64,000 nt of DNA from NCBI GenBank assembly GCA_033060915.1, contig CM065380.1:42565001-42629000 (forward strand). The letters are read 5' to 3'. Of this stretch, positions 10,715 to 20,396 are shown piece by piece. The stretch is from Euryodendron excelsum (lineage: Eukaryota; Streptophyta; Magnoliopsida; Ericales; Pentaphylacaceae). Position numbers and translations under genes: made by a program. Below the pieces are notes generated by a model. The model worked only from the letters and a program-made list of their open reading frames with translations, was not told where the DNA came from and ran no database searches. Each line of letters opens with the position of its first letter. Position 1 is the first letter of the stretch.

Positions 10715-10732
10715 TCCCCAGTGGAGTCGCCA
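10715..10732 (-). other. R1 primer-binding site
   Basis: The minus strand reads TGGCGACTCCACTGGGGA, two bases after the LTR end (...GTGACA at 10735). An 18-nt match ending in TGG, the complement of tRNA CCA, is the standard minus-strand primer site. Ogre elements are reported, from memory, to use tRNA-Arg with this type of sequence. It shows that the LTR at 10735-16092 is a 5' LTR and that the element runs leftwards. Confidence 0.93.
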
Positions 10733-13700
10733 GTTGTCACGCCCAAATTTTTCGCACTCGAGGAATACTCACATAAGCAGGAAAAATACTGTACTCTCTC
10801 GTTAGAACTCACCCTTCTAGAAGAATGAGTGTGACTAGGTTTGAAATTGAAAATAGATTTAAATAAAGGGCTTTTGGAAAAGATTTGGAGTCGCTACCTA
10901 ACTTGATTAAGGTGAGTTAGGTCACCTAAAAATTAAGCATAATCCGAAGACTACACTTAGGGTTTTTGAAAACAATTTTAAAAATATCTCCTCAAGAGAG
11001 GGTTTTTAAGAAAAACAGGTTATTTGGCAACCTTTAGAAAACATTTAGCCCTTTTTTGAAAAATAACTCATTTTGGTCTTTGAAATTAATGATCTAGGTT
11101 CGGAGGTTGGTTACGTGTAGGGAAGACGCACTAAGCCATCACTCTACCCCGCCCTTTCGGTACCTACATGTCAATCTACCCTAGATTCATCTATGAGAGT
11201 CTTTAACTAACTAATGTTCAATCCCATCCACTTTGAAAAGGAATGTTTGAAAAGAAACTAACATGATGCATGATATGCAAGTGCAATAGAAGAGAGTTGA
11301 CTTAGAAAATAAACTTAAAAAGAGATTTGATTTGATTTGATTTGAAAAGAAAGAGATAGAAGTTTGAATTTGAAGATTGAAATTGAATTTGAAAATTGAA
11401 ATTGAAGATTGAAAATAGGAATAGATGATAGAATTGAAAAACTTGAAGAAAATTGTAGGATTGGAGATTGGAAAGAAATTGTAGAAATAGAATTTTGAAA
11501 GATGTTGTGGAATTGAAAATTTGAAAATTGTGGAGGAATTTGAAATTTGAAAAAAGGTTGTGACCGTACTCATGAGGGTTACCTACGTGTCCTTTTAGAG
11601 GAATCAGGTCAGTTGTAGTTCGGACAAGAGTCCGATTAAAAATAGAATGTTTGATTTGAAAAAGGAGTTGAATTGGAAGATTGAGAAATTGAACTTTGAT
11701 TGGAATATTTGAAAAGATTTGATTTTAAAAGACTTGGTTTTAGGAAACCTAAACTTAGGAAAGAGAGTATTTAGAAAGGACTTGAGATTAAGAAAGATTG
11801 GACTCAAATGTTGGACTTGGAAGATTGGAGAAAGATTGGAATTAGGAAAGTTTTGAATTAGGAAAGTATCATTTTGGGAAAGTTTTGGAATTAGGAAAGT
11901 TTTTGAAACAGGAAAGTTTCAACTTAGGAAAGTTTTGAAATTGGAAAGTTTCGTTTTAAGAAAGGTTTTGAAATAGGAAAGTGTTGAATTTAGAAACGTT
12001 TTGAATTAGAAAAAGTTTAGATTAAGAAAGGTTTAGAATTTGGAAAGTTTCAAGTTAAGAAAGTTTTGAATTTGGAAAGTTTAGAATTTTAAAAAGATTT
12101 TCAATTAGGAAAGTTTTGAAATTAAGAAAGTTTTGAAAGTTGGAAAGTTTAGAAAACAATGAAGTTTTGAAAATAAGAAAGTTTTGAGTTTAGAAGGATT
12201 TGAAATTTGAAAAGTTTAAGATTTAGAAAGTTTTAGAGTTTGAATTTTAGAAATCTTGAAATTAGGAAAGGTTTGAATTTAGGAAAGGTTTGAAAACTTA
12301 GATTTTGAAAGTTGAGAATTGGAAAGGGGTAGAATTAAGAAAGATTTGAATTTTAGAATTTTAGAAAAGATTTTTATGTTCAAGTTTTGGAAACTTAGGG
12401 TTTAGGAAAGGAGAAGTTTAGGAAGGAGTTGAATTAGGAAAGATTTGGATTAGGAAGGGATTGAATTTTGTTTTTAAAAGAGAAAGTTTGATTTTGTTTC
12501 CAAAAACGAAGGATAGGATCTAGTTTCCTAAACGGGAAGATTTAATTTGACAAGGACTTGGAAAGGGGAAGTTTCAGAAACCCTAGACTTGGAAGGCTAT
12601 AGTTTTGACGTAGAAAATAGATTTTGAAAACATGTGTAGTTTTGATGTAGAAAACAAGAGGTTTTGGAAACCTAGGTTTTAAGGCAAGTTTGAAAACCAT
12701 GTTTTTGGAAAGAAAATTAGGGTTTCCCAATGGTTAGTTCTAGGGCTTGACTTGGGCTCTAAGGAAAGAGTTTTTGCAAAGCGCGTTTTTGAAAATGAAG
12801 TTTTTGGAAGGAAATCCTAGAGAGGAATTTTTGGAAAGTGAATTTGAAGAGAGAATTTTTGGAAAGAGATTTTAAAGAGAAGGAGTTTTTGAAAAGTGTG
12901 TTTTTAGAAACGAAGATTTTAGAAGGAAAATTCTAGAGGGGAGTTTCTAAAAGGAAGATTTTGGGAAGAAAGGGTTTTAGAAAGATTTTTAGGGAGCGTT
13001 TTTAAAAAGTAGATTTTGAGGAGAGTATTTTGGAAGGGAATTTAAAAAAAAAAAAAAGAGTTTTAAAAAATAGATTTTGGGAGGGAGTTTTTGAAAACAA
13101 CTTTAGAAAGGAGAGTTTTAGGAAAGCGTGTTGGAAAAGAAATTTTTAGGAAGAGATTTTTAAAAAGAGAGTTTTTTGGAAAGTATAAAAACATCTCACT
13201 TTTCTAAAGCGATTCTAACCATAAGAAGGCTAGAACCACTTTAAGAAAGTGGTTTTAAAAACAACAAGATTTGAAAATATAGACCATAAAAGTCACTTTG
13301 AATGTAACACTTTCCTAAAGCAACCTTAGCCATGGAAAAGCTAGAATCACCCTAGGATTGTGATTTTGAAAACATGTTTTGAAAAAGAGATTTTGATGCA
13401 ATTTTGAAAACAAGTTTAATGCAAGCTTTAAAAACAAGTTTGAAAATGATTTTTGGAAGATACAAGATCTGATATGCACAATACAAATTTGGGGTGGTGA
13501 ACATACAAGGCTAAGGCTTCACCACATAATCAAGGGGGTTGAACCCACGTGATCTCCGGTTAACCTAAAGGAAAACCCCCGACACGGTGACCCTCCGATA
13601 GTCTAATCCTACACATGGACCGGGAGTCCCCTTGTTTCAAGCATGCAAAGAAAGGGGAGAAAGAGATGGGGGATTAAAATAGAGAAAACCCAAGTGGGTT

Positions 13701-13744
13701 AGGAGAGAGAAGAGAGAGGGGGGAAGTACGGAAATTTAAAGAGA

Positions 13745-13758
13745 AAGCCTACCATATG
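13745..13758 (-). other. R1 conserved 5' splice site
   Basis: The minus strand reads CATATG|GTAGGC with the G of GT at 13752. It pairs with the candidate acceptor at 9270, giving a possible intron of 4483 nt that contains the end of the LTR, the primer-binding site and the leader. Confidence 0.55.
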
Positions 13759-14076
13759 TCTTGTTTATTTTGCGTGCCTTGCTTGTCTTCGGTCTTCGGT
13801 CTTCGGTCTTCGTCTTAATCTTCGTCTTCAATCTTCAAGAGTTGTCTTCAAACTTTAGATTGCAGCTCTTCAAGTCTTCAAAGGAGGATTAAAGGCTAGT
13901 GTATGAGTGTATGGGGGTGTGTATGAGTATATAAAAGGCTAGGGTTTAGTGTATGGTGGGTAGGGTTTGGAAAACCTAGGGAAGCTAGGGTTTTGGGAGT
14001 GTACGAGCTCTGTGTATTGAAAATTAAGGTTTTCAGACTGAGTTTGCGGACCTCTTTCACGCTAGAGGAGGCTATG

Positions 14077-14200
14077 TATTTATAGAGATGGAATAGACCT
14101 AGCGCCTGTTGTAGTGGTGCCAGGGCAAAATTCCTTTTGGCGCCACTAGGAGTGGCGCCAGGCCGTTTCTTGGCTTGGCGCTACTGCTAGTGGGGCTACC
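14077..14200 (-). promoter_or_regulatory. R1 LTR promoter: GGCGCC module and TATA box
   Basis: TATAAATA is read on the minus strand at 14084-14077, preceded by GGCGCC/GGCGC palindromic elements at 14101-14200. Layout and spacing match S1 and P. Confidence 0.72.
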
Positions 14201-15117
14201 CAGTTAGGAAAGTTTTAAGGTCAGCAAGCAACGTATCTTTAGAAGATTTGGGCGCCTATACTAGTGACTACCATGCAATTCTTAGACTGGCTTCACTAGT
14301 AGTGACTCCGGAAAGTCCGGGAATGATTTGAAGAGGCTGGGAATGACCTGAAGGGCCGGAAAAGGGCAGGAACACTTAGAATAGTGTCTCGGAGGTATTT
14401 GACTTGAAAAATGAGGATAGGATGTACTGGAAGGATTGACCGGGCCGCTATGGGCAAAACTGTCAACTAGGTTGGAAAGCTGTCGAGATGGACTCGGAAT
14501 GTCCCGGAAAAAGACTCGAGATTTGAAAACATTATTTAGAAAGTTCCCAAATATTGCCGGTTTGATACCCAGAACCGGTGTGGTTGGAAAAGGCGACCGG
14601 CCCACCAGGGGCAAAACTATCATTTTGCACCGGGTTTGGCATAACTAACTTGGAATGATCCGAAAAGATAAAGGAAGGTTGAGAATACTATAGGAAGCAT
14701 TCTCGGGAGGTTACCGGTTTGATACCTAGGGCCGGTGTGGTTCCCAAGGCACTCGGTTGCCTATGGGCAAAATGGTCATCTTGACCGAAAAGCCTCTGAA
14801 TTGACCCGAAATTGACTGAAGGGCACCTGATCATGCCAGATCATCTCTGGGATGATCTTAGGAGGGTGGACTTACCGTTCTAAGGGCTTACGTGTGCTCT
14901 CAAGAAACGTGCCGAAATATGGCCCTAAGGGTAGTTTTGTTATTTTCACCGAAGCGGGCTAGCAGGCATTGGTGTTGACCTGGGTTTTGAGTGTTTCCGC
15001 CACTCTGACGGTGGTCATGTGATATAGGGGTTTGTTGGTAATTCCCTATATCGACTTGTTTACGAGTATTTCCACTACTCTAACGGTTGTGATGTTTGTG
15101 AGTATTTCCGCTACTCG

Positions 15118-15845
15118 GACCGTCTCGAGGAATAAACTGTCTTGAGAGAAGGATTGGAAAGGGGTCTTACCGTCTCCAAAAAGACGTGTCTGATTTGGGA
15201 CCGTCTCGAGGAATAAACTGTCTCGAGAGAGGGATTGGAAAGGGACTTACCGTCTTCGGAAAGACGTGTCTGATTTGGAACCGTCTCAGGGAATAAATTG
15301 TCTCGAGAGAGGGATCGGAAAGGGGACTTACCATATTCGAAAAAACGCGCCTGATTTGGAACCGTCTCGAGGAATAAACTGTCTCAAGAAAAGGATTGGA
15401 AAGGGGACTTACCGTCTTCGGAAAGACATGCCTAATTTGGGACCGTCTCGAGGAATAAACTATCTCGAGAGAGGGATTGGAAAGGGGACTTACCATCTTC
15501 AGAAAGACGTGCTTGATTTAGAACTGTCTCGAGCAATAAACTATCTTGAGAGAGGGATTGGAAAGGGGACTTACCGTCTTCGGAAAGACGTGCCTGATGT
15601 GGAATCGTCTCAAGGAATAAACTGTCGAGAGAGAGGGATTGGAAAGGGGACTGACCGTCTTCGGAAAGACGTACTAGATTTGGAACCGTCTCGAGGAATA
15701 AACTGTCTCGAGAGAGGGATTGGAAAGGGAACTTACCGTCTTCGAAAAGATGTACCTGATTTGGAACCGTCTCGAGGAAAAAACTGTCTCGAGAGACTGA
15801 TTGGAAAGGGGACTTACCGTCTTTAGAAAGACGTGCCTGATTGAA
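15118..15845. repeat. 81-bp tandem repeat, about 9 units, in R1 LTR
   Basis: Units of about 81 bp begin near 15118, 15199, 15280, 15361, 15443, 15524, 15606, 15686 and 15767. Each has two CTCGAG-type boxes around AATAAACTG and a hairpin CGTCTT-CGGA-AAGACG. Other LTRs carry one to four units (for example 18500-18790 in P), so this copy is expanded. The plus-strand 186-residue open frame over it is a by-product of the period being divisible by three. Confidence 0.9.
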
Positions 15846-16092
15846 GTAGATTTACCCTCTCGAGGAGTCAACTGTCTCGAGAGAGGGGTTGGAGTTGGAG
15901 TTGGAAAGAACAAAGCCCCTAAGGGCATTTTGGTCACTTTGCCTCTATTTGGGCCTGGCGGGCCCGCGAAGCGATGGACAGATGGGATTTGGACTTAGAA
16001 AGTTGATTTCGATTGGAATACGTCCACAATGACTTGAACACAAGTCTGGACGTAGTGTAGACTGCCGAGCAGTCAAAAATGGGGTGCTTACA

Positions 16093-16913
16093 CTCTAGAG
16101 GTAGTCTGCTTAGGATGCAACGGTCTACGGAAATCTCCCCTCATCTGCCATGACACCCTGAGATCTCGCCAGGGAATGTATATGGTCAAGCTCATGATAC
16201 CATGTATACTGGAACAAAGGTGTAACAAACAGGTGTCCAATCGCCCAGAGCTGGAAGAGAGTAGCGCATCCCCGAAAACAAGCGTCAATGGTCTGCTGGA
16301 ATCTCGTAAGACTCACGAAGGTCTCCCCTACAATCATAGGAGCATAGGAATGCCCCTTACGGATCAAGGCGAGTGGTGCACAGAGTCGACAGTCCACTAA
16401 ATCATCTTCTTGTGGGAACACCAAGAAGTTCAGCAGAAGTAAGGCCAAAATAACCATACGAGAAACAGCCCAATCCTAGGAAGTGTGCCACTCACCTGAA
16501 TGAACCCGCATACTCGTGGAAAACTTAAAACGCGAAAAGAGGAACTCTGCTGGGACATAAGGAAACTGGGGCAAAGAATAAGACAAAAGAACTGCGCGTC
16601 CGAATCCGAGCTGGGACGAAACCACTGTAATACAACCATCCGGAAAGAGGAGTCCCACAATGTCGGCAGAAACATCTCGAAAACCAAGAAGAAACCCATA
16701 CTCATGAGGAGTAGGGGTAAGCTTGCACTCCCCAAAGCGAAAAAGAGACAAGTCAGGCTACCAGAAGGGAATCACCGCCTCCATGAGCCCGAGAATGAGA
16801 TGCACTGATAGAAGTGAAGCCACCCGACCAAAGGACTGGCGAAAGATATCCTGCTCATCCGGAGGGTAGCTACTGTGCCAAGCTCTCAGTCGACTCAAAG
16901 CTGCATCTGCCAT
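16093..16913 (-). pseudogene. Antisense ORF of P, PMD/DUF7745-like, C-terminally truncated
   Basis: One minus-strand frame runs from ATG at 16913 (MADAALSRLRAWHSSY) to the R1 junction at 16093, interrupted by three TAG codons (about 16760, 16460 and 16127), each one C-to-T change from CAG. Motifs: LTPTPHEYGFLLGF near residue 65, FPQEDDLVD near 165, GETFVSL and FRGCATLFQLW near 195-220. This pattern fits the plant mobile domain / DUF7745 proteins, which Tat-lineage retrotransposons are known to carry as extra, sometimes antisense, ORFs near the 3' LTR. Its biochemical role is unknown. The ATG follows a strong acceptor (TTTTCAG|G). Confidence 0.8.
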
Positions 16914-16914
16914 C

Positions 16915-17798
16915 CTGAAAAGGTAAGCCAAGGCGAGAAGTGTTAAAATATCAAGCAGACAGTGGACATAATAACGTAAAATGAAATAAACAACTAACAC
17001 AAACTAAAATAAATAAATAAAAAGATTTCAAATGGTAACTCAAAAACGAATTTTTCACACATCTTGATTTTCTAACTTCAAATCAAATCTCAAGGGTTTT
17101 CTTTCTTTTTCCTTCAAAAAGACTTTATTTCTAAAAACTTTTTCTAACTCTTCCCCTAATTTCTAAAATTTTCGACACAATTTCCTTTGAAAATGGCCCC
17201 TACAATACCCATGACATTAACACAAAACGTGCACTTCACATGGTCACAATCACATGACATCAGCACCCGTGCACACTTTTCAATGTTTCAAAATTTTCAA
17301 AACACATGTTTTATTTTTTCAATAAATCAATGGTTTTCAAAAATATCCTAAAATTCCATAAGATTCTTACAAATGTTTTCCAAAAATATTCCTACCTTTT
17401 TCAAATTTTAAACTTCAAAAATCCCATCAATTTCTTGAGTTTTCTCATTTTTCTAAATTTTCTAAGTATTTTCCTATTTTTCAAAAAATTAAAAATTCAC
17501 CGAGTTTTTAAAAAATCACAAAACTTCATACAGCGTTAAATACATTTTTCTAAGGCACATTGCACAAAAATATAGCTAAAAAACCCAATGCCTAAGCTTG
17601 TAGGAACAAATTTATTATTCCTGCAAAAAACCCTCTTTGCATAATCATGAAAAGTCACTCAAATTCAATCAAACAAGTACCAAAATACAAATATAATATC
17701 ACCATCATGTTCAAAACACATCAAAACAGTAATTTCCACTATTCACATGATTCAAATGAAGTTCTACACATCATAATCAACAAAATTTGAAAACTCAC
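16915..17798 (-). other. Putative 5' UTR intron of the antisense ORF
   Basis: On the minus strand a donor AAAAA|GTGAGTTTT (G at 17798) and an acceptor CTTACCTTTTCAG|G (last intron base 16915) delimit 884 nt of AT-rich non-coding sequence. The coding ATG begins one base after the acceptor. Both sites match plant consensus well. No other function is visible in this stretch. Confidence 0.6.
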
Positions 17799-18090
17799 TT
17801 TTTGGAAGTTCTCCGGCGAAATCTTCTCTTCCGGTGACTTTTTCGACGACGTGGTCTTCTTCCAGCAATCACCCGTGGTCTCTAAGAAGTGCCCCTTCAA
17901 GGTTCAAGTCGATTTTCATGCAAAGTCTCTCGGATTTGCGAAAACTCTCCAAAATGTCGCAGTTGTTCGAACTAGAAATTTTATGGTTTCAACTCCAAGC
18001 CTGGCGCCACTAGCAGAGGCGCCAAGCATTTTCTGCCAAAGCCGCCACTGCTAGTGGCGCCAGTTGCAAATTCTGGCCAGCTTTGCCCCC
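17799..18090 (-). promoter_or_regulatory. Putative promoter and first exon of the antisense ORF
   Basis: Reading leftwards: GGCGCC palindromic module (18062-18001), a TATA-like CATAAAAT (17985-17978), and a short exon containing GAAGAAGACCACG before the donor at 17798. The GGCGCC module is nearly the same as the one ahead of the LTR TATA boxes but points away from the LTR, driving antisense transcription. Confidence 0.55.
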
Positions 18091-18244
18091 TTTCCCGCCA
18101 AATCTCATTTTCAAAGGCCTTTTTGGCCCGCTATCCGTTTTCGACCCCCATTGTCGAAAGATTCCCAATGTCCGTCCCTCCAACTGCCTCGCGGTCAACA
18201 TGGGACTCTTACTTTTATTGTTTTCTATCTTTGACAAACAAAGA
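18091..18244 (+). mobile_element. P 3' untranslated region
   Basis: Short plus-strand tail between the antisense promoter and the polypurine tract. Nothing coding is visible. Confidence 0.55.
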
Positions 18245-18262
18245 CAAAAAAAAGAGGGGCAG
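18245..18262 (+). other. P polypurine tract
   Basis: AAAAAAAAGAGGGGCAGC lies directly before TGTAAGCACCCC. A purine run at an LTR start primes plus-strand synthesis and identifies the LTR at 18263 as the 3' LTR of a plus-strand element. Confidence 0.9.
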
Positions 18263-19971
18263 CTGTAAGCACCCCATTTTTCACCGCTCAGCAGTCTACG
18301 CTCCGTCCAAACTTGTACTCAAGTCAATATAGATGTATTCTAATCGAAACCAACTCTCTAAGTCCAAATTCCGTCTGTTCATCGCCTCGCGGGCCCACCA
18401 GGCCCAAATAGAGGCAAAATGACCAAAATGCCCTTAGAGGCATTATCTTTTCCAATTTCAACTCTAACCCCTCTCTCAAGACAGTTGATTCCTCGAGATG
18501 ATAAATCCATTCCAAACCAGGCGCGTCTTTCCGAAGACGGTAAGTCCCCTTTTCGATTCCAAATTAGGCACGTCTTTCTGAAGACAGTAAGTCCCCTTTC
18601 CAATTCCAAATTAGGCACGTCTTTCCGAAGACGATAAGACCCCTTTCCAATTCCAATCCCTCTCTCGAGACATTTTATTCCTCGAGACAGTTCCAAATCA
18701 GGCATGTCTTTCCGAAGACGATAAAACCCTTTTTCAATTCCAATACCTCTCTCGAGACAGTTTATTCCTCGAGACGATCTGGCACGTTTTTCGAAAAAAA
18801 TCTCTTCGAAACGGTAAGTCCCTTTAAACCTATCGACCGGGATGAGACCCCAAGTCCCCTAGATGGTAGAACGGTCCACCTTTGATGCCTGCTAGCCTGC
18901 CAATGCAGAAATGTCCGTTTAGGCACGCCTTTTGAGAAAGTTGATTCTCAGGAGCTAAGCCCCTTTAGCAGCTTCCCGAGATCAGGCAATCTTGGGAATG
19001 ATTGCGAACCGTCAGAGTAGCGAAAATATTCGCAAACATCGCAACCGTCAGAATAACAAAAATACTCGTAAACAGGTCGATAGAGGGAATTGCCAACAAA
19101 CCCCTGTATCACATGACCGTCGTCAGAGTGGCGGAAACACTCAAAATCTTGGTCAACATCGGTGCCTGCTAGCCCACTTCGGTGAAAAATGACCAAACTG
19201 CCTTTGGGCCTTTTCCGAGACTTTCCGGTCAAGATGACCATTTTACCCCTAGGCATCCGAATGCCTCGGGAACCACATCAGCTCTGGGCATCAAGCCGGT
19301 AACCTCCCGGGAATACTTCTTATAGTATTCCCAACCTTTCATTATCCTTTCAGATCATTCTGAGTCAGTTCTAGCAAACCCGATACAAAATAACCGTTTT
19401 GCCCCTGGTGGGCTGGTCTCCTTTTCTAACCACACCGGCTCTGGGTATCAAACTGATAACTACCTGAGAATGCTTTTTATAGTGTCCTTAACCTTTCTTT
19501 GTCCTTTTGGATCATTCTGAGTCAATTCCAGCAAACCCGGTACAAAATGACCGTTTTGCTCCTAGTGAGCCGGTCACCTTTTCCGACCACACCGGCCCTA
19601 GGAATCAAACCAGAAACCTTTGGGAACATTCTGAATAATGTTTCCAAATCTCGAGTCTTGTTCCGGGACAATTCGAGTCCGTCCTAGTAGCTTTCCGGCC
19701 CGATTGACCATTTTGTCCCTAAAGGCCCGGTCAACCCTTCCGACACATCCTATCCTCATTTTTCAAGTCAAAAACCTCTAGAACACTATTTTAAGTGTTC
19801 CTGCTCTTGTTTGGCCTTCCGGGTCATTCCTGACCTCTTCAAATCATTCCCGAATTTTCTAAAGTCACTCCTAGTGAAGCCAGGCTGAAAATTGTATGGT
19901 AGTCACTAGTACAGGCGCCCAAATCTAGTCAAAGATATGTTGCTTGCCGACCTAATCACTTTCCTAACTGG

Positions 19972-20084
19972 CTGACGCCACTAACAGTGGCGCCAAGCCA
20001 AGAATTGGCCTGGAGTGGCGCCAAGAGGAAAATTGCCCTAGCGCCACTGCAACAGGCGCTAGTGCATTCCTCTCTCTATAAATA
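19972..20084 (+). promoter_or_regulatory. P 3' LTR promoter module and TATA box
   Basis: GACGCCACT/AGTGGCGCC palindromes and GCGCC repeats at 19972-20062, then TATAAATA at 20077-20084. In a 3' LTR it could drive read-out transcription into R2 sequence. Confidence 0.72.
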
Positions 20085-20384
20085 CAGAGACTCTTCCAGC
20101 GTGAAAAAGGTCCGCAAACTCAGTCTAAAAACCCTAAAATTCGATATACAGAGCTCGAACACTCCCTAAACCCTAGCTTCCTTAGGTTTTCCAAACCCTA
20201 GCCACCATACACTAAACCTTAGCCTTTTATACACTCATACACACCCCCATACACTTATACACTAGCCTCCAACCTTCCTTTGAAGACTTGAAGAGCTGCA
20301 ATCTGAAGTTTGAAGATTGAAGACAACTCTTGAGGATTGAAGACGAAGATCGACGACAAGCAAGGCGTGCAAAATAAATAAGAC

Positions 20385-20396
20385 ACAAGGTAGGCT
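20385..20396 (+). other. P conserved 5' splice site
   Basis: CACAAG|GTAGGC, GT at 20390-20391, about 300 bp after the TATA box and preceded by GAAGAC/GAAGAT hexamers. In a 3' LTR it has no known acceptor partner. Confidence 0.5.

Larger units (their letters stand above)
10735..16092 (-). mobile_element. R1 5' LTR (5358 bp)
   Basis: Reads TGTAAGCACCCC from 16092 leftwards and ends GGCGTGACA at 10735. Order on the minus strand: 81-bp repeats (15845-15118), GAGTG/CACTC dyads near 15000-15115, GGCGCC module (14200-14101), TATA box (14084-14077), GAAGAC-rich segment (about 13870-13780), GT donor (13752), low-complexity tract (about 13440-11680), conserved block (about 11640-11560), hairpin with PBS-like decamer (about 10925-10887). 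It abuts the PMD-like ORF of P at 16093, so R1 inserted there. Confidence 0.93.

Noticed and set aside
15266..15826. 186-residue open frame with repeats of RGINCLERGIGKGTYRL
   Set aside because: It exists only because the 81-bp DNA repeat is divisible by three; it is in LTR U3, antisense to R1, and not kept in other copies.
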